Source: JAXMAR01 sp046350295 | GTDB taxonomy: Bacteria; Planctomycetota; Planctomycetia; Gemmatales; Gemmataceae | Length of the DNA: 64,000 nucleotides | Assembly: GCA_046350295.1 (NCBI GenBank) | Contig: JAXMAR010000002.1 | Location: forward strand, 1-64,000 | Direction of reading: 5' to 3' | Shown here: positions 33,472-42,793 of the stretch, in pieces | Numbering within the stretch: position 1 is the stretch's first letter | How the letters are laid out: the number at the start of each line of letters is the position of its first letter | Made by a program: the position numbers and the translations under genes | Notes under the pieces: generated by a model | Seen by the model: the letters and a program-made list of their open reading frames with translations, nothing else | Told to the model about the DNA's origin: nothing | Database searches by the model: none

Positions 33472-34593
33472 CTATTTCTTCTCGGCGGCGGGCATGGGGA
33501 GGCCTTTGCCGGACTCGTCGACGACGCGCAGGATGAATTCCCAGTTGGGCTCGGGGTTGGGGGCGGGAGTCTGACAGACCTTCACCAGGACGGCGTTCTT
33601 GCCGGCCTTCAGCTCGGCCGGGAAGCGATGGCGGTCGAAGCGGATGCCGTTGCGGTATTCCTCGAAGCCGAAGACGCGCTTGCCGTTGACCCAGACCGTG
33701 AAGTTGTCGTCGGCCGCGCCGCGGAACTCCACCTTCTGATCCTTGGCGACCACGATCTCCGTGTAGGCGAAGGCGACGGCGTCGTCCGCGTCCCCCAGCG
33801 CCCGGCTCTCGCGCAGGTTTACCAGGGCCACGTGCTTCGCGTTCACGCGCGGCGACGGCTCCTCGACCAGATACCTTTTCCAGCGCAGCTTTTTGCCGCC
33901 GGCTTCCATCTCGGCCGTGAGGTCGACGGCCTTCTCCGGCGGATAGCTGAGCTGGAAGCCCTTGTTCCCCATCGAGTCGAACGGGCCGATCAAATGCCAG
34001 TCCATGAGGAAGCCGAGATGGCGGGCGATGCTGACCTCGACGCCGAGATCCAGGAGGCCGGCCGCTCCCTTGCGCGCCTGTTCGATGTCGCGCGCGTTCT
34101 CGAATGCCAGGCGGAACTGCCGCCGTGCCCCGTCCTTTTTCCCGCTCTTGAGCGCCTTCTGCGCGGCAACGGCCGTCTGATCGATGGCGTCGGCCCGGAA
34201 CTCCGGATCGTCCAGCCAGCCCGGCAACAGCTTGGCCAGCGTCCCGGGCCGGCCGCGCTCGACCAGGTCCATGGCGACGCGCCGCGCTCGCCCCTGCCGC
34301 TTGCTGTTAGACGCAAAGGCGAGCAGGCGGTCGAGGTCGATCTTGCCGACCCCCTCCCGCGCCACGATGCGATCCAGCGCGGTGACCAGCCAATTCACGC
34401 GCGCGGACGGCGTGTCCATCGCCTCGATCAGCAGCGGCGCGGCGTCCGGGCCAGACGCGGCGAGCCGGTCCAGGCGGCGCGGCCCTCCGCAGAGCCGAGG
34501 CCCGAGGCGACGGGCGTGTCGATGTCCTTGCGCGTCAGTTCCTGCGGACGCGTTCAGGGGGGCGAGCAGGAAAACGAAAACGGCCAAGCGCAT
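33472..34593 (-). CDS. exported HEAT-like protein with PA14-like C-terminal region
   Basis: A 373-residue protein: signal peptide (LAVFVFLLAPLNASA), then helical HEAT-like repeats (LAASGPDAAPLLIEAMDT), then a beta-sandwich region opening with WHLIGPFDSMGNKGFQLSYP and ending in VEFRGAADDNFTVWVNGKRV. Such a fold is seen in secreted carbohydrate-binding proteins. Residues just after the signal peptide (GTDAQGHRHARRLG) look wrong; the next frame over the same bases reads QELTRKDIDTPVAS, which suits a HEAT start. Two compensating frameshifts between about 34,470 and 34,545 are likely. ATG 34593 is chosen at the signal peptide. Confidence 0.72.
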   Translation of the reverse strand: MRLAVFVFLLAPLNASAGTDAQGHRHARRLGPRLCGGPRRLDRLAASGPDAAPLLIEAMDTPSARVNWLVTALDRIVAREGVGKIDLDRLLAFASNSKRQGRARRVAMDLVERGRPGTLAKLLPGWLDDPEFRADAIDQTAVAAQKALKSGKKDGARRQFRLAFENARDIEQARKGAAGLLDLGVEVSIARHLGFLMDWHLIGPFDSMGNKGFQLSYPPEKAVDLTAEMEAGGKKLRWKRYLVEEPSPRVNAKHVALVNLRESRALGDADDAVAFAYTEIVVAKDQKVEFRGAADDNFTVWVNGKRVFGFEEYRNGIRFDRHRFPAELKAGKNAVLVKVCQTPAPNPEPNWEFILRVVDESGKGLPMPAAEKK

Positions 34594-34727
34594 TCGCGAC
34601 TCCTTCAAAGCAAAGCCCCGATTGTCGCCTGCCCTTCCCCAGTTCGCAAGAGCCACTCAAAATGAAACGAACCCGAAGGGACGCTTCGGAGTTCGCGTGA
34701 AGCTACAGCTTGCCGGCGCGGGCTACC

Positions 34728-35593
34728 TCATCGGCGGCGGTCCGCCAGGCCCATCAGGCCGACCGCGGCCGCCGGCGGGGTGAGGATGTTGCGGACGCGC
34801 CGCTTCCAGCTCTCCACCCGTTTCGTGCGTTCGGCGTTGTTTTTATCGGCGCTGGCGCTATGGACCGTGAGCGCGCCGTCCGGCCCGAGGATCAGGGCGC
34901 GCACGTCCGTGTCCTCGATGAGCGGCGCGGCGCCGCGCACCACGCGCAGGTGGCCCCCTTCGAAGTCGACGAGGGCATACTTCTTGGCCGAGCCGCCGCC
35001 ATGGCTGTAGTCCCCTGGAAGTCGACGCCGATGCCCGAAACGGCCCCACCCTTCTTCTTCTTGGCGGCGCCGGCACGCGCGACCAGCTCGAAGGCGTTAT
35101 GCGTGTCCTTCCAGACCGGAACCTCCACCTGCACCGTCTCGCGGCCGATGTACTCTCCCTTGCGGATCAGCAGCCGCTCGGCGATGGCCCAGTCCCCGAT
35201 CGTGATCCCATCGGCCTCCGGCGTCCAGCGGTGCACCTGCATGGCGATGTGCGTGTCGTTGGCCTTCTTGGTCTTCCAGGTCGTCGAGCCGTCCCGCACA
35301 AGCATCGGCGCCTCGTCGACGACGTAATAGGCGAACTCGCCGGGAACCGTGACCTCCACGGGGACTTCCCGAAGATCTTGCCGACGAGAAACCGACCGCC
35401 GCGGCAGCTCCTTGTAAGCCGATTCCTTCTCGTGCTTGTACAGCGGGTTGGCCATGCGGACCTGGATGTAGTACTTGTAGGTCTCGCCCGGCTTCACGTC
35501 GGCGTCGATGAAGCGGACCAGGGCGTCGTCCGGCAAGTCGCCGGCGCCGCCGCCGGCTGGCGCTTGCTCCGCCCATCGGGTCCATCGGGCCAC
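34728..35593 (-). pseudogene. frameshifted C-terminal part of the third PilM-cluster gene
   Basis: This stretch continues the 35494-36957 gene in other frames. After the Gly/Pro/Met-rich linker, the frame carrying DALVRFIDADVKPGETYKYY encodes the next domain. Near 35,012 a further shift leads to VVRGAAPLIEDTDVRALILG and the true stop codon at 34728. The last shift is explained by loss of one G in a GGGG run: adding it gives GDYSHGGGSAKKYALVDFEG across the break. A decayed gene or an assembly error are both possible. Confidence 0.7.
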
Positions 35594-36957
35594 GCTCGCC
35601 GGGACGCGGCGGTGGTCCGCCGATCTTCCGGTCCGCCGATCGGCCCGCCCATCGGGCCTTCGGCGCCGGCGCCCTTACCCGGATCGGCGATCCCGAGCAG
35701 TTCGAACTTGGTCGGGAACGGGTTGAGCTTGCCTTCGAAGCGGTCCTTCTGCAGCGGGAACTTGCTCCAGTCGACCGGCTCGGTCGCCACGCCCTCGGGC
35801 GCCGGATCATCCACGCCCCCCTTGGGCGGCGGCTTGCCCAGGATGCCTCCGGGACCCATCGGCGGCGGACCGCCCATCGGCCCGTCTTTCTTCGCGATCA
35901 CGTCCCCCTTCCGCACCGCTTCATCCACCGCGATGCCGTTCAGCTTGATCACCGGCGGCTCGATGTTGGCGAACAGCGGCAGCGGCGTCATCAGACCGCC
36001 CACCACGTGCGGCGCGTACATGTGCGGCTCCACCGTGTCGAACATGCCGAACTGGAAGAACTCGCGCGTCTCCTTGAACGCCGGGTTGACGATCGGCTTG
36101 CCCGTGGACTTCTTGTCCTTTTCCTCCACGTCGTAGATCTTCACCGAGGTCGCCTTCGACCAGTCGCCGCTCGCCGGCTTCTTGGCCCGCCACACGATCA
36201 GTCCGACCGGTTGCGGCAAAAGCTCCGGCTTCTCCGTCAATTCCGCCAGCGCCGAAAAGCGCAGCGCCAGGCGATACTGCTCCAGCTGCTCCTTCATCGG
36301 GAACACGCCGGAGATCACCGCCATGCGCACCGGCTTGAACGTCTTCACGGGGACCAGGCCCGCATCGCCTCCGACTCCGCCCATCGGCATGCCACCCAGC
36401 ATGCCTCCCATGGGCGGCCGGGGACCGACGCCCGGCATCGGGCCGGGACCGACGCCGGGCATGCCGGCGCCCCCCTTGAAAACGTCCACCTGGAACTTGC
36501 CCGGGTTGGGCGTGTACGCGAAATATCCCCCTTGCACGAAACCAACGTCGAAACGCTCCGGCCGCAGCGGCAGCACGAACGGATGACGCCACTTGGTGTC
36601 GATCTTCTCCGGAAGCTGGAACAGCGGATGGCCCAGGAACGTCGGCACCACCGGCAGCCAGTCGATCGGCCCGGATTCCCTGGCCGCCATTCTCTTCTTT
36701 TTCTCCTCGGGATCCGCGGAAGCCAGCGTCGTGTCCGCGGCGTTGTTCATGTTCCGCAGCTTCGTCGTTTCCGAGTCGTAGACCGACTGCCAGCTGGAGC
36801 CGGACGGCGGCTTGCCGAAGCTCAGCGCGCCCATGAAGGTGAACACGATGAGCAACAGGGCGATGCCGCCGCACACGCCCAGCGCCACCCGCTCCCCCTT
36901 CTCGAAGAGGAATTGCTTCACCTTGGTGAAGTCCATCTTGACCTTGACCTTCGGCAT
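35494..36957 (-). CDS. membrane-anchored protein, third gene of the PilM cluster (frameshifted)
   Basis: The protein starts with a short cytoplasmic stretch and one membrane helix (VALGVCGGIALLLIVFTFMG, about residues 24-45), then a large extracytoplasmic part with two Gly/Pro/Met-rich linkers (GMPGVGPGPMPGVGPRPPMG, GPMGGPPPMGPGGILGKPPP). The frame is intact to about the linker near 35,630 and is then lost; the rest of the protein follows in other frames down to 34728. Position and topology suggest a PilO/PilP-like assembly partner for PilM. ATG 36957 has GGAGGAG 5 nt upstream. Confidence 0.68.
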   Translation of the reverse strand: MPKVKVKMDFTKVKQFLFEKGERVALGVCGGIALLLIVFTFMGALSFGKPPSGSSWQSVYDSETTKLRNMNNAADTTLASADPEEKKKRMAARESGPIDWLPVVPTFLGHPLFQLPEKIDTKWRHPFVLPLRPERFDVGFVQGGYFAYTPNPGKFQVDVFKGGAGMPGVGPGPMPGVGPRPPMGGMLGGMPMGGVGGDAGLVPVKTFKPVRMAVISGVFPMKEQLEQYRLALRFSALAELTEKPELLPQPVGLIVWRAKKPASGDWSKATSVKIYDVEEKDKKSTGKPIVNPAFKETREFFQFGMFDTVEPHMYAPHVVGGLMTPLPLFANIEPPVIKLNGIAVDEAVRKGDVIAKKDGPMGGPPPMGPGGILGKPPPKGGVDDPAPEGVATEPVDWSKFPLQKDRFEGKLNPFPTKFELLGIADPGKGAGAEGPMGGPIGGPEDRRTTAASRRAWPDGPDGRSKRQPAAAPATCRTTPWSASSTPT

Positions 36958-37056
36958 GACCTTCTCCTCCGCGGCCGCGACTGGAACGTGCCGCCGCTTC
37001 AAGAGTCCCAGACGAACACCTTCAGGAGAGCCGCCTTGGGGCGGGCTCGTGCGGCT

Positions 37057-39219
37057 TTACTTCGGCGCGCTGTCCACCTTACGCGGCGGATAACGCTCGT
37101 ACAAGGTAATAATCCCGTAGAGCACGATCTCGACGTTCGACTCGAGCTCGTCGCTGGCCCGTCCGCCTTCCGGGTCGCCGAAGCCCATGCCGCCCATGGG
37201 GCCGCCGCCCATTGGCATCGGCGGCGGACCGCCCATCGGCCCCACGCCGCCCATCGGCCCAACGCCCCCCATCGGCATGGGTGGGGGACCTCCCATCGGG
37301 CTTCCCATGGGGCTTCCCATCGGACCGGGGCGCGGCGGACCGCCCATCGGACCAGGCCTGGGCGGCGGACCGCCGCCCATCGGACGACCGATCGGAGGGC
37401 CGCCGCCTCCCTTTTCCTCGGCCCCGCCGCGGCCCCCTTCGTTGAGGGCCGGGTTGAGCGAGAACGGATACCGGTTCAACAGGACCTGCGTGGTCAGGAA
37501 GCGGAAATGGGAGTTGGCGAACGCCGTCTGCACCCGGTCCACATGCTGCTCGTCCACGATGAGCGAGACAGCCACCGGAATGCGGCGCACCTGGTCGCTC
37601 ACCTGGAGATAACGATCCTTGAGGCTGATGGCCGCCTTGTTGTCACCGCCTGCCTTCCCGGCCCCGGCGCCGCCGATCGGCGGCGGAGCGCCTCCCATGC
37701 CCATCGGCATCGGTGTGCCTGTGTCCTTCTTCTCTTCGTCCTTCTTCTCCTCGCGATAGGGCCGCAAACCGAGCGGGAAGGTCCGGTGGGAATGCGCCAC
37801 CACGCCCCCGGCGTCGGCGCCGATCACGATCTCGTCGATCCGCTTGACCGCGGCGAGGTCCCAGGTGATCCTCTGCTCGACCTTCACGACGTCCCCCAGG
37901 TCGATGGCGTCGTCGGGGATCGTGAAGTTCTCCTTCGGCGTGAACGAGGCGTCCGCCCCGCCACGCGCCGCCCGGGGCGCGGCCCCGGCGACCAGGAACT
38001 CCACCGGTTCCTTGCTCGACTTGAACCAGACCAGGAGCCGCACGCCAAGCGACTGACGCCGGGCCAGGAGGTTCCGCAGCGTGATCCGCAGGTGGCTCTG
38101 GTCCACCCGCTCGAGCTCGGCGCGCCAGTAGGCGTTGTCGCCGATCCACGCCTTGGACGCGCCGCCGGCCTTCTTGGACGCGGCCTCGTCGTGCCGGAAG
38201 GCCCGGACGTAGCTGTTGGCCAGGTCGACGACGCGGAACGTCTCCTTGAGCACCCACACGTCTTCCTGCGCGATCCAGGCCAGCTCCGAGAAGTCCTGCA
38301 CCGGGTTCCACAAGCCCTTGTCCATGTAACGCAGGAACTTGACGTCCGCCGGCGGCATGTCGCCGAAGTCGGCGATCGGCTTGTACGGCCAGAAGCTCTG
38401 CCCGTGCCGCAACTGCACCACCCCCTGAATCGAGTTGTCGTCGGGGTCCACGGTCAGCGGGTCGACCTGGCGGACGATGCTGTCGAACTGGGCGTAGTAG
38501 CTCTTGGCGAACTCGGTGCGCTCGCGCTGGAGCAAGGGGTCCTGGAAATAGTGCCCCTTGTAGAAGGTCACCGAGACGGCGTCCTCCTTGTCCAGGTCGC
38601 GCAGGTCGGCGAAGCGAATCTTCTTGCTGTCCCGCTCCACCTTGATGGCCGGGGTGTTGAAGAACGTCCGCGTCTCCTCTTTCTCCTCCGTCTTGGGCTC
38701 CTCCCCCTCCTTGCCCTTCACCGTGTACTTCACCTTCCCCGCCACCTTCACCATCACGTCGTCGCTCTCCAGCACCCGGCCCGCGAACGTCTCCGCCTCG
38801 GGCTCCGATGCGGCGGGTCCTTCCCCCCCCTTCGGCTGCACCGTGATGGCGGTGGCGAACAGACCGATCTGCCCGGAATCGCTGCGCGTGAAATGCCACT
38901 TCTCCTCCACCTCGGGCGCCCAGCGCGCGTACGGCTCCTGCTTCTCGAAAGCGTCGCGCCAGACCTTCACCTCGCGCGCCTTGCTCGCCTCCGCCTCCTC
39001 GCGCATGTCGTCGATCTCGCCGCGGGAATGGATCTTGGTGCCGCCCCGCGTCTGGAGATCCTTGAAGCCCTTCTCGACATCCTCCTTCGCCTTGTTGATG
39101 CCGCCGCGAACGGACGTCCGCAACAGGAAAATGGCCGCGATCGACAGGACGAACGCGCCCGCCGCCACCACCCAGTAGTGGTGCTTGACCAGCATTTCCT
39201 TGTCGAAGTTCATCTTCAT
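37057..39219 (-). CDS. membrane-anchored protein, second gene of the PilM cluster
   Basis: A 720-residue protein of unknown family. One N-terminal membrane helix (YWVVAAGAFVLSIAAIFLL, about 15-35) is followed by a coiled-coil-like stretch (INKAKEDVEKGFKDLQTRGG) and a long extracytoplasmic part. A Gly/Pro/Met-rich region near residues 605-690 (repeats of GPMGG and GPPPMPMGG) precedes a short conserved-looking tail (VEIVLYGIITLYERYPPRK). The topology matches PilN/PilO-type proteins of type IV pilus or type II secretion assembly, but sequence similarity is not evident. ATG 39219 has GAGG 9 nt upstream. Confidence 0.72.
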   Translation of the reverse strand: MKMNFDKEMLVKHHYWVVAAGAFVLSIAAIFLLRTSVRGGINKAKEDVEKGFKDLQTRGGTKIHSRGEIDDMREEAEASKAREVKVWRDAFEKQEPYARWAPEVEEKWHFTRSDSGQIGLFATAITVQPKGGEGPAASEPEAETFAGRVLESDDVMVKVAGKVKYTVKGKEGEEPKTEEKEETRTFFNTPAIKVERDSKKIRFADLRDLDKEDAVSVTFYKGHYFQDPLLQRERTEFAKSYYAQFDSIVRQVDPLTVDPDDNSIQGVVQLRHGQSFWPYKPIADFGDMPPADVKFLRYMDKGLWNPVQDFSELAWIAQEDVWVLKETFRVVDLANSYVRAFRHDEAASKKAGGASKAWIGDNAYWRAELERVDQSHLRITLRNLLARRQSLGVRLLVWFKSSKEPVEFLVAGAAPRAARGGADASFTPKENFTIPDDAIDLGDVVKVEQRITWDLAAVKRIDEIVIGADAGGVVAHSHRTFPLGLRPYREEKKDEEKKDTGTPMPMGMGGAPPPIGGAGAGKAGGDNKAAISLKDRYLQVSDQVRRIPVAVSLIVDEQHVDRVQTAFANSHFRFLTTQVLLNRYPFSLNPALNEGGRGGAEEKGGGGPPIGRPMGGGPPPRPGPMGGPPRPGPMGSPMGSPMGGPPPMPMGGVGPMGGVGPMGGPPPMPMGGGPMGGMGFGDPEGGRASDELESNVEIVLYGIITLYERYPPRKVDSAPK
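37187..37400. repeat. low-complexity tandem repeats coding for Gly/Pro/Met
   Basis: Short imperfect tandem units such as GGACCGCCCATCGG and GGGCTTCCCATGG recur within the coding region of the second PilM-cluster gene, encoding GGVGPMGG and GSPMGSPMGG units. Similar units recur in the two neighbouring genes (near 35,860, 36,420 and 39,650-39,730). Such repeats are prone to slippage and to assembly error. Confidence 0.75.
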
Positions 39220-39358
39220 GGTCACATTCCTCGGGCAGCAATCGCTTCGGACCTCGGGGCCACGCCTTCTATCTGCCGCACGCGCGACTCAGGCCACGCA
39301 TCGCGTTTTTTCTTTTTTTTCGCGGTGGGGCGGACCGCCGCCCGTGCCGTCCCCTTCC

Positions 39359-41842
39359 CTAGTCCTTCGGTGTCGCCGTGAACTCCAGCACCGGCTCGTC
39401 CCAGACCAGGAAGATGATGAACTCGGTGCGCGGCACGACCTCTTTCTTCGTCTCCGCGGCTCCCTTCTTGTCGCCGCCCATGGGGCCCGGTGGGCGGAAG
39501 CCTCCCTTGCCGACGTCCGGCGCGACGCCGCCCCCGGCGCCACCCCCCTTGTCCGCCGAAGCCGCGATCTGGCCGATCGCTTGCCATTGCGAACGATCCG
39601 GCGCCGCTCCCTTTCCGTCGTCCTTGCCGCCCATGCCCGGGGGTGGGCCGCCCCCCATTCCCATTGGCGGCATGCCTCCCATCGGGCCTCCGCCGATGGG
39701 GCCTGCTCCCGGACCGCTGCCGCTGCCGCGCGGCGGGGCGCCGCCGGCGCCGCCCGCGGCGCCTTTGTCGCCGCCGATCAGGCCGCGCAGGCTGCTGCTG
39801 CCGATGATGGCGAACTGCCCCTGCTGCGGCTCCGTGATCGTGCGAATGTCGTACAGGAAAAGGAAGTGGACCCGGTCCTGGACCTCATCCTTGCCTTCGG
39901 TCTTGATGGTTTTCTGAAGAATGCGCTGCAACTCCTTGGGAGGCTTGGTGGCGAGCCGGGCCAGCTTTTCCAGGATCGTGTCCTCGACGAACTCAGCCTG
40001 CTGCTGATGGTAGGTGTAGCCGCGGATCTCCACGACCCAGCACTTCTCCGGCACGATGCGCTTGCCCGCCTCATCCAGCTCCTCGCGCTTTTTCCCCGAG
40101 CGCATGTCCTTGGCGAACACCTGCTCGCTCTCCTCCATGCCGCGGAACGTGTTCTCCTTCGGAATCGCCGCGAAGAAGGCGGGCAGGTCCTCCGTGTAGA
40201 GCGGCGTGACACCTTCGATATTGATCTGGATCAGGTGCTCCTTGATCTCCTTCTCCTCCTTTTGCAGCTCGTCCAGCTTCTTCGCCTTCTTGGGGTCCCC
40301 GCTCGCGAAGCGCCGCTCCTCGAGCAGCTGCAACGCCTTGCGCGACTTGTCGTTGATGTAGTCGCGCTGCACGTTGCGGCCAAACCGGCTCTTGTCCACC
40401 AGGTTCGAGCCGTCCGGCGTCGGCAACGACAGGTTGATGTACTGGTAGAACAGCCCCCAGTTGAAGCGCTCGTCCACCCCCGCGCTGATCCGCTTGATCG
40501 ACAGCTTGCTGTCCTCGAGCTTCTGCTCCTCCGCCTTGAAATCGCTGTCGAGCTGGTTCGCCTTCTTCACCTCGTCGTCGGCCGCCTTCATGCGCGCGGC
40601 GATGGCGTCGTTCTTGACCGCGCTCAGCTCCATGCTGCTCGCGAAGGTGATCCCCGCGATCGCCAGGACCAGCGCCGCCACGGCCGCCGCCGCCCACGGC
40701 TTCTTGGCACGCACCAGCCGCTCGACGCGGATCTCGTGGGGCAACAGGTTGGTGTGGATCTCGCCTTGGTGAGGCCTTGCAGCCAGGCCGATGGCCACGC
40801 CGAAGGTCAGGATGTTCTCGGTGAACTGCGGCGCCGCCAGGACCTCGTCCCCCGACATGCGCGACAGCTCGCCCGGCTTGCGCACCTCGATCTGCAGCTT
40901 TTCCTGCAGGTATTTCTGCAGGCCCGGCAGGCGGAAAGCGTTCCCCAGCCCGAGCATGTACTCGATACGGGCCCCGCGGTGCGTGTTCGTGAAATAACCG
41001 AGGCTGCGCTGCACCTCCCCCACGAAGTCGTTCAGCACCGTCTTGAGCGAGGCCAGGATCTTCTTCAGGTCCGGCGACTTGATCGCGTTGCGTTTGAGGT
41101 GCTCCGCCTTGGCGAACGTCAGCTTCAGGTCCTTCGTCAGGGCGCGGGTGAAGTGGTTGCCGCCGAGCGGAATGGGCCGCTGCCAGATGATCTTGCCGCC
41201 GTCGGTGATGATGAGGTTGGAGTTGTCGGCCCCGATCTCGAGGGCGACGATGCAGCCGGTCTCCGCGGCCGCTTCGCCCCCTTCCTCGGCGCCCTTGCCG
41301 AGGAACTCGTAGGTGACGAGGTTGGCGAGCGCTAACGGCGCCATCTGCACGATGTGGACCTCGACCCCGACGTCCTTGAACTGCTGGATCGCCCGGTTCA
41401 CCATGTCGCGTTTCATGGCGAACAGGCCGATCTCGGTCTCCAGCGCGAAGCCGTCCGTCACCTCCCCCGAGCCGATCTTCTGGAAGTCCCACACGACCTC
41501 TTCGAGGGGGAAGGGGATCTGCTGCTTGGCCTCGAACTTGACGATGTCGGCGATCTTCTTCTCTTCGACGGGGGGCAGCTTGACGAAGCGCGCCAGGCCG
41601 GTCTGCCCCGGCACGCTCACCACGACGATGTCCCCCTTCAGCTTGTTGCGCGACAGGAACTGCTCGAGCGCCTCACGCGTCAGCTGATCCGGGTCCGCGT
41701 CCGGCTGACTCAGGATTTTCGGGTGCTCGATATAGTCAAAGGCCGTCGCCTTGACCTCGCCGTCGATTTCCTGAAGCCGAATGGCCTTGAGGGCGCATTG
41801 ACCCAAGTCGATGCCCCACACCCCGGGTTGCGGTGTCGCCAT
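39359..41842 (-). CDS. pilM: type IV pilus assembly PilM-like ATPase fused to a PilN-like region
   Basis: An 827-residue protein. Residues 1-345 are PilM, an actin/FtsA-like ATPase of the type IV pilus inner-membrane platform: WGIDLGQCALKAIRLQE, VVVSVPGQTGLARFVKLPPV, EIGADNSNLIITDGGKIIWQ and YMLGLGNAFRLPGLQKYLQ. A membrane helix follows near 375-398 (WAAAAVAALVLAIAGITFAS), then a coiled-coil periplasmic part, a PilN-like arrangement in one chain. A Gly/Pro/Met-rich segment lies near residues 700-760. ATG 41842 has GGGAGAA upstream. It is first in a minus-strand block of three membrane-anchored proteins. No pilin or PilB/T/C/Q gene is in the window. Confidence 0.85.
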   Translation of the reverse strand: MATPQPGVWGIDLGQCALKAIRLQEIDGEVKATAFDYIEHPKILSQPDADPDQLTREALEQFLSRNKLKGDIVVVSVPGQTGLARFVKLPPVEEKKIADIVKFEAKQQIPFPLEEVVWDFQKIGSGEVTDGFALETEIGLFAMKRDMVNRAIQQFKDVGVEVHIVQMAPLALANLVTYEFLGKGAEEGGEAAAETGCIVALEIGADNSNLIITDGGKIIWQRPIPLGGNHFTRALTKDLKLTFAKAEHLKRNAIKSPDLKKILASLKTVLNDFVGEVQRSLGYFTNTHRGARIEYMLGLGNAFRLPGLQKYLQEKLQIEVRKPGELSRMSGDEVLAAPQFTENILTFGVAIGLAARPHQGEIHTNLLPHEIRVERLVRAKKPWAAAAVAALVLAIAGITFASSMELSAVKNDAIAARMKAADDEVKKANQLDSDFKAEEQKLEDSKLSIKRISAGVDERFNWGLFYQYINLSLPTPDGSNLVDKSRFGRNVQRDYINDKSRKALQLLEERRFASGDPKKAKKLDELQKEEKEIKEHLIQINIEGVTPLYTEDLPAFFAAIPKENTFRGMEESEQVFAKDMRSGKKREELDEAGKRIVPEKCWVVEIRGYTYHQQQAEFVEDTILEKLARLATKPPKELQRILQKTIKTEGKDEVQDRVHFLFLYDIRTITEPQQGQFAIIGSSSLRGLIGGDKGAAGGAGGAPPRGSGSGPGAGPIGGGPMGGMPPMGMGGGPPPGMGGKDDGKGAAPDRSQWQAIGQIAASADKGGGAGGGVAPDVGKGGFRPPGPMGGDKKGAAETKKEVVPRTEFIIFLVWDEPVLEFTATPKD

Positions 41843-41947
41843 TTTCAAATTTCTCCCGCGGCAGCGTGATCAGAAAGGGCCGACAGGCCGTTGGCCGGTG
41901 ACAGGAATGCAAGCCCGGCCGCAAACGAGAAATGCCGCCACTTGTCC

Positions 41948-41977
41948 AACCTAACAAAGCGTTCCGACGCCTGTCAA
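41948..41977 (-). promoter_or_regulatory. possible promoter of the PilM cluster
   Basis: A perfect TTGACA (minus strand) is followed after 18 bp by TAGGTT, about 105 nt upstream of the pilM-like ATG. The -10 match is poor (three of six). Confidence 0.35.
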
Positions 41978-42084
41978 CCGTCCTTGCCGGTTTTTCTGAC
42001 AAGAGAAGCAAGGCGAGGTCTGAGGGCGCTGGAGACGCTGTAACCGGCGGGGAGACCGCGATCCACGAAGCGGAGCAGGCGTAC

Positions 42085-42232
42085 GATGAGGATTACGATT
42101 ATGAACAGGATGACGAGAACGAGGACGAGCACGAGAAGGAGCGCCGACGTTCGCGGCTCGGGTCCTACTCCAACTCGCAATCGTGCTCGTAATCATCTTC
42201 CTACGCACAATCCTCCTCTTACTCCTTCTCGT
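42085..42232. repeat. degenerate hexamer inverted repeat
   Basis: The left arm (42085-42141) is a run of about nine hexamers of the type GANNAN (GATGAG, GATTAC, GATTAT, GAACAG, GATGAC, GAGAAC, GAGGAC, GAGCAC, GAGAAG). After a 20-bp GC-rich centre, the right arm (42162-42232) runs in complementary hexamers of the type NTCNTN (CTCGTA, ATCATC, CTCCTT, CTCGTC). The arms are inverted in pattern but not in exact sequence. Open frames through it encode acidic (DYDYEQDDENEDE) or hydrophobic (LVLVLVLVILFIIVILIV) strings, which is a by-product of the period and not evidence of a gene. Confidence 0.75.
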
Positions 42233-42272
42233 CAGCTGCGTCCGCAGCTGCGTCCGCGCCGGAGCAAACGCC

Positions 42273-42695
<423 letters not shown>

Positions 42696-42715
42696 CTCCA
42701 AATGCCGGCGCATGA

Positions 42716-42748
42716 AAACGGCACGCCCCTTCGCGGAGCGTGCCGTTT
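42716..42748. terminator. hairpin between convergent genes
   Basis: A perfect 11-bp stem, AAACGGCACGC with GCGTGCCGTTT, closes an 11-nt loop, 20 bp after the YjbQ stop codon and 45 bp before the end of the convergent gene. The A/T ends of the stem would give short U runs in either direction, so a bidirectional terminator is likely. Confidence 0.6.
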
Positions 42749-42793
42749 CGATCCCCACTTGTCGCGTGGGTCAGTCGCCTTGCCTGTCAATCC

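Noticed and set aside
36007..39381. Plus-strand 1124-codon open frame opposite the PilM block
   Set aside because: Its His/Arg-rich composition is the antisense of GC-rich codons; the minus-strand genes have proper starts, membrane helices and domains.
41932..42192. Acidic 86-codon frame and the opposite-strand hydrophobic frame as genes
   Set aside because: Both are products of the hexamer periodicity (alternating acidic or Leu/Val codons) and lack conserved sequence.
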